Positions 42,741-52,177 are shown, counted from the stretch's first letter. The stretch: DNA of 64,000 nucleotides from CAZJRB01 sp964547995 (GCA_964547995.1 CAZJRB010000012.1:40450-104449); one strand, 5' to 3'. A program made the numbers and translations. The notes: generated by a model from the letters alone, not told the origin.

Positions 42741-45134
42741 TTATGGAGCAGCTACTTCCTCCAGCGCGGTGAGCGCCTGTTCTACGGCTTCGGCTTGGGG
42801 CTCGTCCAGCGGTAGCCGCCCGAAACGGACGTGGTAGAAGGCGCCGGCTACCTCGGGCGGCAAGACGGCCAGTTCGCGGCGGTTCGAGGTCTCGGCGAGT
42901 TTTTCGCCGGCGGCTGTTGCGAATTCACGCTGCGTTTGCCCCGGGGCCCGCACCAACCCATGCCGCGCGAGAATGGTTTCCAGCCGCCTGTAGAACACGA
43001 CCTTGCTGCGACGGCGTTTCACGCGTGCGGCGGCGCGGCCGGGCAACCGGCCGAGCAACCATCGCACGAGACGCACGAGCCGGCGGCCCACAAAAACCGC
43101 CGCCGGGATTCCCGCTCCGATCACTGTGGCCAGCACCAACCACCGCCACCACCCGCCAAGTGTAAACCACGCCGACAAGTTCATTGCCTTGCGGATGCGT
43201 TGGGGGAGTCCGCGCCACCAATCGGGGTCGCGGACGTGGCGGGCCGCATCCTTGACGGCACGGACGGCCGGCTCATAAATCGCTTTGTGCTGTCGGCGGC
43301 GGTCCATTTCCATGACGTAGTCGGACCAGAGCGATTGGAGCCATTGGATTCCCTGTTCGATCCGCCGGAAGATCGAGGCGTTGGCCTCGGTCAGCTCACC
43401 GGTTGCGGGAGTCGGCTCGAGTCGCAACCAGCCGCCGGTCTTCCATCGCTTGGGCACTTTTTCCGATCCGGCGACGGTTGCCGCGGCCTCTCGGCTGTAA
43501 ACGTGCTCGGGCAACGATTCCGGCGCGATGTAGGCCTCGACCCAAGTGTGGGCGTGCAACTGGCGGACGCGATAGTACTCGCCCAGGTCGTTGTACTCGT
43601 CGCACCGGTAGCCTACGACGAGCCGCGAGGGAATTCCCCGGGTGCGAAGCATCAACGCAAGCGCGGTGGCAAAGTACTCGCAGTGGCCGCGAGGATTGTT
43701 GACCAGGAAGTCCTCGATGTTGTCCATTGCCAGGTCACGCGGCTGTCCTTCGAGGCTGTACTGGAACCGTGTCGGGTCGTGGAACTTCGCTTCCAGCATC
43801 CGGGCGATGTCGTAGCGGTCCTCGGGATCCTCGGGGTCCAGTCCGCTTTCCTCGACCCAGCGGTCGGCGGTCGCGTTGAGATGCGGGAGTTCGGGGACTT
43901 GCAGGAGGCGCTCGATGCCCGCGGAATCCATGTCTTCGGGATCGTAGTAGGGCACCAGCGGAGGCTGGGACTGGGCTTCCAGTCCGAAGGTCCACAACTG
44001 GTACTCAAAGCGAACGGCACACTGGTCTTCGGGGCGCGCCAGCCGCTTGCGAAGGCGGTCGTACAAGAGGTTCTCGTTCGGCTCGTACATCGGATAGAAC
44101 GGCCAGATGGCAAACAGCTCCTGGTGGTCCGACGGCTCGATCACGATGGTCTGCAACACGGGATACGTGCGCAAATGCGGTTTCATGTACATCGGGCTAA
44201 TGCTCGGCAATTGATCGATTTCGTCGGGGCGCGGCCGGTTGGGATGCCAGGCATTATTTTCGTAACGCGTCAAGACCGCACCGCGGAGATAGACGTCGTC
44301 CATTTTCGGAAAGACGTGGCCCGTGCTCCATTTGTTCAGTCTGACCTGCATCACTTCCTGCGGGTTTTCGAGGATTTGGCCCAGTTCGCCGAGCGTAACC
44401 TCGTCGTCGAAGCCGACGCTTTGCCGGCGGGCCAGTGTTGCGCCGCGCCACGCGGAGCTGCCGAAACGCGGAACGGAGAAGAAGATGATCAGGGCCAGCA
44501 CGAAGGTGCCAAGGGCCATCATCGACATCCGCCGGAACCATTCGCGATTGATCACCGTGATTGCGCTTCCCGCAGTTGTGCCGACGAAGACGGGTTTGTG
44601 CCCGGTAAGCGGCCACCGGTACGTCTCCGGGGTATACCCCGCGTGCGGTTTTCCCGTCGAGCGGAAGCGATTCCATCGGCGAAAGAAGAACAGGATTGCC
44701 AGGGCCGACAGCCCGATCAGCATATAGACGACCAGCAACATGCCGAACCCTACTCCCTGGCTGTATGCCGCCGCCACGACGACCTGCAACAGGCTCAGCA
44801 TCATCAACTGCCAGTAGGCCTTTTCGTCCTTTTCCTGAAAGAGCAGGATGATTTGCAGATAGACCAGGAGTTTGGCCAGTTCGAGGACTTCGTAGCCGCT
44901 GCCGATGTGCAGGAGTTCGCGCAAGGACCAGGCCACCGCCGCCAGCGCCGCGATGTTTGCCGCCGTGCGATTTAGCCGGAACAAGCCGGTTACGTCGGTC
45001 AACAGGATCGATGCCATCGCCGCGACCAGCACCACCAACGGCAACACCGAGTCCTGCGGGCCCATGCACAAGAGCAAGGTTCCGAGCGAGGCCATCGTGG
45101 CGACGTTGATTTGCAGCAGGCGTTCGAGATGCAT
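42741..45134 (-). CDS. TgpA-like membrane transglutaminase-domain protein
   Basis: A 797-residue protein. Six or so membrane segments fill residues 1-225 (DUF3488 region; LLQVVVAAAYSQGVGFGMLL). The extracytoplasmic transglutaminase-like domain carries RGHCEYFATALALMLRTRGI (C485) and LHAHTWVEAYI (H529). The third catalytic position, normally Asp in a W-x-x-x-DPTP motif, is Glu here (LEPTP, E573). A late membrane helix (WLVLATVIGAGIPAAVFVGR) and a DUF4129-like tail end it. It is third in a MoxR-DUF58-TgpA operon. This trio acts in cell-envelope maintenance in other bacteria. Confidence 0.92.
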   Translation of the reverse strand: MHLERLLQINVATMASLGTLLLCMGPQDSVLPLVVLVAAMASILLTDVTGLFRLNRTAANIAALAAVAWSLRELLHIGSGYEVLELAKLLVYLQIILLFQEKDEKAYWQLMMLSLLQVVVAAAYSQGVGFGMLLVVYMLIGLSALAILFFFRRWNRFRSTGKPHAGYTPETYRWPLTGHKPVFVGTTAGSAITVINREWFRRMSMMALGTFVLALIIFFSVPRFGSSAWRGATLARRQSVGFDDEVTLGELGQILENPQEVMQVRLNKWSTGHVFPKMDDVYLRGAVLTRYENNAWHPNRPRPDEIDQLPSISPMYMKPHLRTYPVLQTIVIEPSDHQELFAIWPFYPMYEPNENLLYDRLRKRLARPEDQCAVRFEYQLWTFGLEAQSQPPLVPYYDPEDMDSAGIERLLQVPELPHLNATADRWVEESGLDPEDPEDRYDIARMLEAKFHDPTRFQYSLEGQPRDLAMDNIEDFLVNNPRGHCEYFATALALMLRTRGIPSRLVVGYRCDEYNDLGEYYRVRQLHAHTWVEAYIAPESLPEHVYSREAAATVAGSEKVPKRWKTGGWLRLEPTPATGELTEANASIFRRIEQGIQWLQSLWSDYVMEMDRRRQHKAIYEPAVRAVKDAARHVRDPDWWRGLPQRIRKAMNLSAWFTLGGWWRWLVLATVIGAGIPAAVFVGRRLVRLVRWLLGRLPGRAAARVKRRRSKVVFYRRLETILARHGLVRAPGQTQREFATAAGEKLAETSNRRELAVLPPEVAGAFYHVRFGRLPLDEPQAEAVEQALTALEEVAAP

Positions 45135-45190
45135 CGAGGTGAGGGGCCAGGGGTTGGGGGGTTAGAGGTTGGGGGTTAGGGATTGAAAAG

Positions 45191-45211
45191 CCCCCGCACT
45201 GCGTGCGGGGG
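45191..45211. repeat. Perfect short hairpin of a dispersed family
   Basis: CCCCCGCAC-TGC-GTGCGGGGG, preceded by AAAAG and followed by TTC, lies in the gap between the DUF58 and transglutaminase genes. Similar hairpins are at 27992-28012 and 59641-59662. It may stabilise or separate the operon's messages. Confidence 0.65.
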
Positions 45212-45225
45212 TTCTGTCACAGGAT

Positions 45226-46416
45226 CTATTCCGCCCGGAAATATTCATTCAGTTTCTCGCTCGACGTGTCAATGCAGCGAATTCCGCGGGCCGCGGCGCG
45301 GCGGTTCGGATCGGACCATAGCGACGGGAACCGCTTTGTGTCGGTTAAGTCGACGGGACGGGTGCCGACCAGGATGATTTCCGTACCCTGGTCGATCCGC
45401 CGCAATGCGCCGTCGAGCACCTTATCCAAAGGATCGTCCTGGCGGGCTTCGACCAAGGCGAGCTGTTGCATGGTGTCGTTGAGCAACTGCGTGGATGCCG
45501 GACCGCTGGTGTAGACGGGTTGGTCGCCCGGGGTTCCGAGCAGGAGGTTTGTTCCGCCCTTGCGACAGAGGTCGGCGACCACGGTTGCGGCAAAGCTGAC
45601 GGCCAGTTCGACGTTTTCCTCGTGTTGCTGCCCGGATTTTTTCGGTTTCCAAAGGTCGATGAGCACGGCAACGTCGCGGTTGCGCGGCTGCTCGAACTGC
45701 CGTACGACGATTTTGCCGACCCTGGCGGAGCTGCGGTGGTGTATCCATCGCCGGCTGTCGCCGGTCCGCCACTCGCGAACACCGTAGAAGTCGCCCTCGG
45801 GGCCGTGTCGGCGCTCGCGGCGGTGGGCGCCTGCGAACGATTCCCGGTGTCGCGTTGCCCAGGCCCGGGTAAGCCGGCCCAGGCGGGGATAGACCGTCAG
45901 CGTCCGGACCCGGCCGAGGTCGATCGTCCGGGAAAAGAGCCCGAAGGGAAATCGAGTCGAGATTTTCAGTGGCCCGAGGCGGTATCGCCCTCGCTGCGGC
46001 AGCCGCCCGCGATAGGCCCCGCTGCGCGATTCGCCGGCGGGAACGTAGGGAAAGAGGACGCCGGTGCGGATGGGCTTTTCGTGCCGTGGTTGGTTTCCGT
46101 TGGGCGAGGGTTCCCGGCGGACCTCGTCTTCCACGACAACGGCCCAGGAACCGACGTGCCGCCGCGTATTGCTGAGTTGAACACTGGCCACGAGCAAGTC
46201 GCCGGCGCAGACGCCTTCGGGCATTTTGCGCCGCACTTCGAGCCCCCGCAGGGTCAGTCCCATCGCCCTCCAGTTAAAGATCACTGGCCCGAGGAGCATC
46301 CCGGCGAGTATCAGCAACAGGTTTACCTCGCGGAGTATTGCCCCGGCAAAAACGAGGGCCAACACAACCAGGTAGTACCAGCCTTCGCGGCAGATGAGCG
46401 TTTGGCGGAGTTTCAT
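45226..46416 (-). CDS. DUF58 protein, partner of MoxR
   Basis: A 396-residue protein of the DUF58 family, which pairs with MoxR ATPases. Two membrane helices at the N-terminus (YYLVVLALVFAGAILREVNL; LLLILAGMLLGPVIF) precede the conserved RREWRTGDSRRWIHHRSSAR segment, followed by a VWA-like fold with VAVLIDLW in place of the full DxSxS site and VELAVSFAATVVADLCRKGG. It is 5 bases downstream of the MoxR gene, so strongly coupled. Confidence 0.92.
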   Translation of the reverse strand: MKLRQTLICREGWYYLVVLALVFAGAILREVNLLLILAGMLLGPVIFNWRAMGLTLRGLEVRRKMPEGVCAGDLLVASVQLSNTRRHVGSWAVVVEDEVRREPSPNGNQPRHEKPIRTGVLFPYVPAGESRSGAYRGRLPQRGRYRLGPLKISTRFPFGLFSRTIDLGRVRTLTVYPRLGRLTRAWATRHRESFAGAHRRERRHGPEGDFYGVREWRTGDSRRWIHHRSSARVGKIVVRQFEQPRNRDVAVLIDLWKPKKSGQQHEENVELAVSFAATVVADLCRKGGTNLLLGTPGDQPVYTSGPASTQLLNDTMQQLALVEARQDDPLDKVLDGALRRIDQGTEIILVGTRPVDLTDTKRFPSLWSDPNRRAAARGIRCIDTSSEKLNEYFRAE

Positions 46417-46421
46417 TGCCT

Positions 46422-47363
46422 TTATCCCGGGACGGGTACCTCGTCGACCAGGCGTTCAATGAAGGCTTCGATGGCTTCGCGCTGGCCGCCGTGGAGATAA
46501 CCCTTGGTGATGACGCGGTGGGCCAGGACGGGGACGGCGAGTTGCTTCACGTCGTCGGGAACGACGTACTCGCGACCGGCAACCAATGCGGCGGACTGGG
46601 CCGCCCGGTATAGCGCCAGCGCGCCGCGGGTGCTGACACCGACGTGCAGGTCGTCACATTCGCGAGTAGCGGCGACGATGTCGAGCGCGTACGCGTTGAT
46701 CGAATCATCGACGGTCACCTCGCGGACCGCTTGCTGAAGCTCGACGATTTGCTCGCAGGTCAACACCGGTTCGAGCGAATCGACCGGCTCGCCCTCGCGA
46801 TGGCTCGTGAGCACCTGCAATTCGACCTCCCGGCCGAGATAGCCCACCGGGAGCCGCAGCAGGAAACGATCCAATTGGGCTTCGGGCAAGGGGTAGGTGC
46901 CCTCGAACTCGACCGGGTTTTGGGTGGCGATGACCATGAAGGGGCTCGGCAGCTCATGGCTTGCCCCGTCGATCGAGACGGTCCGCTCGCTCATCGCTTC
47001 GAGCATCGCGCTTTGTGTCCGCGGCGTCGCCCGATTGATTTCGTCGGCCAGGACGACGTTGGCGAAGATCGGGCCGGGGCCGAACGTGAACTCCTGCGTC
47101 TGCATGTTGTACAGGCTGCCCCCGGTGATGTCGGTCGGCAGCAGATCGGGCGTGAACTGGACGCGGCGAAACTCGCCGGAGAGGCTCCGGGCGATTGCCT
47201 TGCCGACGAGCGTTTTTCCCACGCCGGGCACGTCTTCGAGCAGGACGTGTTCTCCGGCCAGAAGCGCGACGATCGAGAGCCGCACGACGTCCCCCTTGCC
47301 GAGGACCACCCGGCCGATGTTTTGTTGGAGCCTCTCGATCAGGTCCTGGTGTGAAGCTTGCAT
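46422..47363 (-). CDS. MoxR-family AAA+ ATPase
   Basis: A 313-residue AAA+ ATPase. Walker A LLEDVPGVGKTLVGKAIARS, then PDLLPTDITGGSLYN, Walker B region VVLADEINRATPRTQSAMLE, sensor-1 VIATQNPVEFEGTYPLPEAQ and the lid helix region with HVGVSTRGALALYRAAQSAA. MoxR ATPases act as chaperone-like remodelling enzymes on their DUF58/VWA partners. It is the first gene of the minus-strand trio and probably sets its expression. The 175-base gap upstream is shared with the divergent prenyltransferase-repeat gene. Confidence 0.94.
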   Translation of the reverse strand: MQASHQDLIERLQQNIGRVVLGKGDVVRLSIVALLAGEHVLLEDVPGVGKTLVGKAIARSLSGEFRRVQFTPDLLPTDITGGSLYNMQTQEFTFGPGPIFANVVLADEINRATPRTQSAMLEAMSERTVSIDGASHELPSPFMVIATQNPVEFEGTYPLPEAQLDRFLLRLPVGYLGREVELQVLTSHREGEPVDSLEPVLTCEQIVELQQAVREVTVDDSINAYALDIVAATRECDDLHVGVSTRGALALYRAAQSAALVAGREYVVPDDVKQLAVPVLAHRVITKGYLHGGQREAIEAFIERLVDEVPVPG

Positions 47364-47538
47364 GACGATAGTATGTCGTTCCCCCCCCGCGAGTGCAACC
47401 CGGCGTGCCCGCAGAAATCCGCACGTGACTTGCCAACAAGACCCGATTCCTGCTACAATACCGGATGGTGAGGTAGGTGTAGAGCGTTACCCAGCCTGAC
47501 CCGGTTGACCCAGTCTTTTTTGAGCAACAGCGGCAAGA

Positions 47539-49635
47539 ATGTCGGCAACCAGTGATTCCAGCACGGATTTCCACCTTGAACCGATGCCGTTTGCGCCGGC
47601 ACGGAGCGAGAGCGCCTTGACCGGCGAAGGCGGGATCTGGCTCGACGGCGACGTGCTGGCTTGCACCTGCCCCGACTGCAACGCGCCGATGTCGATCCGG
47701 TTGTGGTTGATGACGGCCGATTGTTTTCGCTGCGGCAGCAGCCTGGAATTGACGGAGGAGCAAGAGCAGGAAGCGATGCGGCTGTTGCGGGAGCAAGAGG
47801 AGTCGCGGCGAGTGGAGTCGGATGCGGCAGCGGCGGCGATTTCGCCGACCATGGTTCGCCGCCCGCGACAACGCGCCGAGCCGCAAATCACGCAGGCGCC
47901 GCCGGCGGCCCCGGGGACAGCTTCCCGGGCGGCGTCCGTTTCCGTCGATCAGCCCATCGGTCAACCCGCACCCGAGGCGGAACCTCGGCGCCGTCGTGTG
48001 GCCGCTTCGGCGGCGCATCGCAGCGGGGCTCGGGGACGCATCCGCAAACTCTATGAGAAGGGCGGGTTCGTCGTCTGGTGGAGCGAGCTGGGCCGCGACA
48101 TGCCGGCTTGGTTTATCAGCGCGGTGATCCATGCGGTTGCCTTGTTGTTGTTGGCACTGTGGTTGGATAACCCTCTGAGTAAGGCGCCGTCGATTACACT
48201 ATCAACGTCCGTTAGCGCGGAAGATACCTTGGGGGACCAGGGCGACATCGACGAGTCGGATCCCGAGGCGGTCGAGTTCGAAAGCCCCGGGGCATTGCCG
48301 CTGGAGAACTCGTTGGAGGACATGGGTGTGATCGAGGAACCGCTGGAGCCCGAGCACGTCGACCCAACGGCCATCATTCCGCCGTCGGACCCGGCGGGTA
48401 ACGTCCCCGACCGGGCTCTCAGGGAGCGAATCCCCATGGATCTAAACGCTCGCACGGGGCGGATGTTCGCCGGCCGCAATCCGGACACCCGCGCACAGAC
48501 CGTGCTGGCCGAGGGTGGAACCACCCAGACCGAGGCCGCCGTCGCCCGCGCCCTGAAATGGCTCGAACGACATCAAAACGAAGACGGAAGCTGGAGTCTC
48601 CACGCCTTCCATAAAGCTCCCGGTGCGAAGGGGAAAAAACCGCCGGATGTGGGGAGCATCAACAGCAACATGGCCGGAACCGCTTTGTCGTTGCTCCCGT
48701 TTCTCGGCGCAGGACAGACCCATCTCGAGGGCGAATACCAGGACACCGTCCGTCGAGGGTTGGAGTGGGTGGCCACCAACCAGCTCGAAAACGGCGATTG
48801 CCGGGGGGATGGGAACCAAGGCCGGATGTACGCCCACGGCCAGGCCTCGATTGCCTTGTGCGAGGCCTTCGCCATGACCCAGGACGAAGATCTACGCGAA
48901 TACGCCCAAATGGCGCTGAATTTCATCGTCAAGGCCCAACATCACGAAGGCGGGTGGCGATATTCGCCGGGTGAGAGGGCCGACACGAGTGTCGTCGGTT
49001 GGCAGATCATGGCGCTTCGCAGCGGGGACTCGTGCCATCTCCACGTGCCCGCCAAGACCTACGATCTGACCGCCATGTATCTCGATCGGGCCAAAGCCGA
49101 CAAGCTGGGAGGAAAGTACTGCTATCAACCCCGCGGCAGGATGAACGAGGCCATGACCGCCGAAGGTTTGCTCTGCCGAATGTATCTCGGCTGGCCCAGG
49201 GACCACCCCGGCATCCAAGAGGGAGTGAAGTATCTCATCGAGAATCATCTTCCCAACGCCAAGAAGCAGAACATGTACTACTGGTACTATGCCACCCAGG
49301 TCATGCACCATTACGGCGGCAAGTCTTGGGAGACATGGAACGCCAAGATGCGGGACGTGTTGGTCAACACGCAGGAGAAAGCCGGCGACCATGCCGGGAG
49401 CTGGCCCGCCAAGGGCGGACAGCACGACCAGCGCGCCGGACGTCTTTACATGACCAGCCTGGCCGCATGCATTCTCGAAGTTTACTACCGCCACATGCCC
49501 CTGTACGCCACACAAATCGATGGGGAGGTGTCCTCGGAGTCGGATGCCGGCAAGGGCAAAGAAGTCGGCGGAAACCTGCACGAACTCCACACCCGGCCGG
49601 GCGAGAAAGAACTCCACACGCGGGGCAGGGATTAG
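47539..49635 (+). CDS. Membrane-anchored prenyltransferase/squalene-oxidase repeat protein
   Basis: A 698-residue protein. The N-terminus has a zinc ribbon (CTCPDCNAPMS... CFRCG, C-x2-C pairs near residues 37-65) and a long disordered charged region. One membrane helix follows (FISAVIHAVALLLLALWLDN). After an acidic linker come alpha/alpha-barrel repeats: ALKWLERHQNEDGSWSLHAF, GLEWVATNQLENGDCRGDGN, ALNFIVKAQHHEGGWRYSPG and MRDVLVNTQEKAGDHAGSWP. No catalytic DXDD acid motif of hopene cyclases is seen, so I infer a binding or regulatory role. It is divergent from the MoxR operon. Confidence 0.88.
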   Translation: MSATSDSSTDFHLEPMPFAPARSESALTGEGGIWLDGDVLACTCPDCNAPMSIRLWLMTADCFRCGSSLELTEEQEQEAMRLLREQEESRRVESDAAAAAISPTMVRRPRQRAEPQITQAPPAAPGTASRAASVSVDQPIGQPAPEAEPRRRRVAASAAHRSGARGRIRKLYEKGGFVVWWSELGRDMPAWFISAVIHAVALLLLALWLDNPLSKAPSITLSTSVSAEDTLGDQGDIDESDPEAVEFESPGALPLENSLEDMGVIEEPLEPEHVDPTAIIPPSDPAGNVPDRALRERIPMDLNARTGRMFAGRNPDTRAQTVLAEGGTTQTEAAVARALKWLERHQNEDGSWSLHAFHKAPGAKGKKPPDVGSINSNMAGTALSLLPFLGAGQTHLEGEYQDTVRRGLEWVATNQLENGDCRGDGNQGRMYAHGQASIALCEAFAMTQDEDLREYAQMALNFIVKAQHHEGGWRYSPGERADTSVVGWQIMALRSGDSCHLHVPAKTYDLTAMYLDRAKADKLGGKYCYQPRGRMNEAMTAEGLLCRMYLGWPRDHPGIQEGVKYLIENHLPNAKKQNMYYWYYATQVMHHYGGKSWETWNAKMRDVLVNTQEKAGDHAGSWPAKGGQHDQRAGRLYMTSLAACILEVYYRHMPLYATQIDGEVSSESDAGKGKEVGGNLHELHTRPGEKELHTRGRD

Positions 49636-49640
49636 GGGCT

Positions 49641-49722
49641 AGTGCTTTGTCAAACCTAAGAATTGGGGTAGCCACGGTCGCCAGACCGTGGCTACCCCAA
49701 TTTCAAAATCTGACAAAGCACT
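49641..49722. mobile_element. MITE copy 1 (82 bp)
   Basis: Terminal repeats AGTGCTTTGTCA (49641-49652) and TGACAAAGCACT (49711-49722) are perfect. Inside, AATTGGGGTAGCCACGGTC (49661-49679) pairs perfectly with 49684-49702 around GCCA. A second copy with opposite orientation lies at 51828-51939. No ORF. Confidence 0.75.
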
Positions 49723-49768
49723 GGGGGGCTGGAGCATTAAACCACGATTACGAATCCCTTAATTACCA

Positions 49769-50710
49769 ATGCCCAACGCCGAATTGCACGTTGTCACCGG
49801 GGCCTTCGGATTCTCCGGCAAGTACATCGCCGGGCGATTGCTCGATGCCGGGCACAAGGTCCGGACGCTGACGAACTCGCTCGATCGACAAAATCCGTTC
49901 GGCGATCGGGTCGAAGCCCATCCGTTCCATTTCGACGAGCCCGAGAAGTTGGTCGAATCGCTTCGCGGGGCCGGCGTGCTCTACAACACCTATTGGGTCC
50001 GTTTCAACCACGCCGGTTTCAAACACACCGCAGCGGTGGAAAACACGCTCGTCCTGTTCGATGCGGCCGGGCGGGCCGGCGTCGAGAGGATCGTCCACGT
50101 CAGTATCACCAACCCGTCGGAGGACTCGCCGCTGGAATACTTCCGCGGCAAGGCCCGGCTGGAACGCGCGTTGATCGAATCGGGCATAAGCCACGCCATC
50201 CTTCGCCCGGCCGTCCTCTTCGGCGATGAGGACATCCTGATCAACAATATCGCCTGGAGCCTGCGCAAGTTTCCGGTGATGATGATCTTCGGCGACGGGC
50301 AATACCGCTTGCAGCCGATCTACGTGGACGACCTCGCCCGGCTGGCCGTCGAGCAGGGTTGTGCGACGGGAAACCGTATCATCGACGCCATTGGGCCCGA
50401 GACATTCACGTATCGCGAGCTTGTCAAGACGATTAGGCGCATTATCGGCCGCCGGCGGTTGCTGCTCGGCGTGCCGCCGAGGATTGGGTACCTTGCCAGC
50501 AAGTTCCTCGGCCGGCTCGTCGGCGACGTGATCGTTACGTGGGACGAAATCCGGGGACTGATGGCCGGCTCGCTTTGCGTCGATTCTCCGCCGGCCGGCG
50601 AAACCAGGCTTACTGATTGGGCCGCCGAACACGCCGATCAGCTCGGTCGCCGCTACGCCAGCGAACTGGCCCGGCGACGAAATCGTACGCAGGCGTATGA
50701 GAAGCTGTAA
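49769..50710 (+). CDS. NAD(P)-binding epimerase-like protein (NmrA/complex I subunit-like)
   Basis: A 313-residue Rossmann protein of the atypical SDR class. The dinucleotide motif is VTGAFGFSGKYIAGRLL (GxxGxxG). It lacks a clear YxxxK pair with the typical spacing, though YFRGKARLERALIESGISHA supplies a conserved Lys. HVSITNPSEDSPLEYF, RPAVLFGDEDILINNIAWSL and QPIYVDDLARLAV are typical of NDUFA9/NmrA-type proteins. Substrate unknown. The ATG at 49769 comes soon after the MITE copy. Confidence 0.85.
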   Translation: MPNAELHVVTGAFGFSGKYIAGRLLDAGHKVRTLTNSLDRQNPFGDRVEAHPFHFDEPEKLVESLRGAGVLYNTYWVRFNHAGFKHTAAVENTLVLFDAAGRAGVERIVHVSITNPSEDSPLEYFRGKARLERALIESGISHAILRPAVLFGDEDILINNIAWSLRKFPVMMIFGDGQYRLQPIYVDDLARLAVEQGCATGNRIIDAIGPETFTYRELVKTIRRIIGRRRLLLGVPPRIGYLASKFLGRLVGDVIVTWDEIRGLMAGSLCVDSPPAGETRLTDWAAEHADQLGRRYASELARRRNRTQAYEKL

Positions 50711-51049
50711 AGGGGAGCTATGAGCGACAGGAGACTCCGCGGCCATCGCCTGAACGAACCGGTACCCGGTATCGGCGTTTTGCGGCTTTGCTCCGCGATT
50801 TCGTATGGGATGTTTTTTGCGGAAAACATCGGGTTCGGCTGCTCCTCCCACGGAATCGGCCGCAATCGATATTCTATCCGCCTCTTGGCATTCGCCAGCC
50901 GTTTTTGTATAATCGCGTTACTCGAAATCTTCCTTGTGACAGGGTTCTGGGGTTTTTCATTTACCTTTAGACGCCTGAAAACACGGAAGATTTCAAGCTT
51001 TCCATTTCTTCGCCAAAAAATCACGCTTGCTTGAGGACTAGACTCCGGC
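50711..51049. other. Leader region before the FkbM gene
   Basis: 339 bases of lower GC content without a convincing gene. A near-consensus promoter lies at 50885-50913. The transcript leader contains a 10-bp inverted repeat GAAATCTTCC (50924-50933) and GGAAGATTTC (50985-50994) that could form a long-looped stem. Confidence 0.55.
50885..50913 (+). promoter_or_regulatory. Near-consensus sigma70 promoter for the FkbM gene
   Basis: TTGGCA (50885-50890), a 17-base spacer and TATAAT (50908-50913). The predicted start is about 130 bases before the FkbM ATG at 51050, leaving a leader with an inverted repeat. Confidence 0.7.
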
Positions 51050-51829
51050 ATGGCTCGGCACGCAAGAGACCGCATAGTGGCTGCATTCAATCAAGATCGG
51101 CATTTCATTGCAAAGAACTGGACTCGCATGTCACGAGCCAAGCAGTTAGGGTGTAAGTTCTTCCGCCGTTCCTCGTTTAAGGTTCCCACGGCAATAAACT
51201 TCGACAGCGAAGCCACGCTCGCCATTTCCTATCCGAGGGGTGAAAAGGGTGTCAAGTACGCATTCCTGGACATTTTCCTGGATGATGTCTATGGGATCGC
51301 ATCCTTGCCGACTTGCCAAACCATATTAGACATTGGCGCACATATCGGGTTCTTCAGCATCGCAGCACGACGACGGTTTCCGAGTGCAACCATTCATGCC
51401 TATGAACCAAATGTGGAGCTGTTGCCCTATTTGCAGAAGAATTTAGCCACCATTGATGTTGACGTGTTTGATGAAGGAATTGGTTTGTCGGCAGGCAAGC
51501 TGTCTTTGACGGTTGCTGACGATAGTGTTTGCACGCGTAGTCATGAAAGTGCGAACGGCGATATTGCTCAAACCGCGTTTGCTACTGCCGTTGAACGTAT
51601 CGGAGGCACCGTCGATTTGCTGAAAATGGATTGCGAAGGTGCCGAATGGCGGTTTCTGGGCGATACTGCCTCATGGCAAAAGGTAAAAAATCTGCGCATG
51701 GAATTTCATCTTTTTGAGCGTGAACAAACCTTGGCGAAGTTGTCGTCGCAATTGAAGGTCATGGGCTTCGAAGTCGATTTCGTCCGGCCAGAGGGTGATA
51801 GTGGGATTTTGCACGCTCATAGAGCTTAG
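51050..51829 (+). CDS. FkbM-family methyltransferase
   Basis: A 259-residue SAM-dependent methyltransferase. Motif I is ILDIGAHIGFFSIAARR; the acidic position is YEPN. DLLKMDCEGAEWRFLGDTAS is the FkbM signature, with VAFATAV before it. FkbM enzymes O-methylate sugars or polyketides; here the place beside an O-antigen ligase suggests glycan methylation. The TAG stop overlaps the first bases of MITE copy 2, so the element may supply the stop. GC is lower than that of its neighbours. Confidence 0.88.
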   Translation: MARHARDRIVAAFNQDRHFIAKNWTRMSRAKQLGCKFFRRSSFKVPTAINFDSEATLAISYPRGEKGVKYAFLDIFLDDVYGIASLPTCQTILDIGAHIGFFSIAARRRFPSATIHAYEPNVELLPYLQKNLATIDVDVFDEGIGLSAGKLSLTVADDSVCTRSHESANGDIAQTAFATAVERIGGTVDLLKMDCEGAEWRFLGDTASWQKVKNLRMEFHLFEREQTLAKLSSQLKVMGFEVDFVRPEGDSGILHAHRA

Positions 51830-51939
51830 TGCTTTGTCAGATTTTGAAATTGGGGCAGCTACGGTCGCCAGACCGTGGGATTCCCACGGTCTGGCGACCG
51901 TAGCTGCCCCAATTCTTAGCTTAGGTTTGACAAAGCACT
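51828..51939. mobile_element. MITE copy 2 (112 bp), opposite orientation
   Basis: The same terminal repeats as copy 1: AGTGCTTTGTCA (51828-51839) and TGACAAAGCACT (51928-51939). The interior is a 33-bp perfect inverted repeat (51848-51880 with 51882-51914) around a single base. Relative to copy 1 the flanking segments (AATCTGACAAAG side versus CTAAGAATT side) are reversed, so the copy is inverted. It overlaps the FkbM stop codon. Confidence 0.75.
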
Positions 51940-52177
51940 CGCCACAGTCCCATTTTAGGATGACTGGCTCGACCGTTTTCCTCTGCTCACGCCGCGCGCA
52001 GAATCCCGCCGCTGTGACGCCCGTTCCCTGCCGCAACCCGGCACGGCGAAACGGGAGGTGATACGTGTGCAAAAATCGCGATTGCAGGACCATCGAAAAT
52101 GTGCAAAATTCTGTGGTCTGGGGTCGGCAAAGCACCCCTACTCCGCAGGGTGAGTCGTAAGGACGGAAGGTCGTGCC

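Noticed and set aside
42831..44975. 714-codon plus-strand frame opposite the transglutaminase gene
   Set aside because: Antisense shadow. The minus frame has clear membrane segments and catalytic motifs.
50720..51034. 104-codon plus frame before the FkbM gene
   Set aside because: It contains the near-consensus promoter at 50885-50913 and has no conserved character. The opposite frame is no better.
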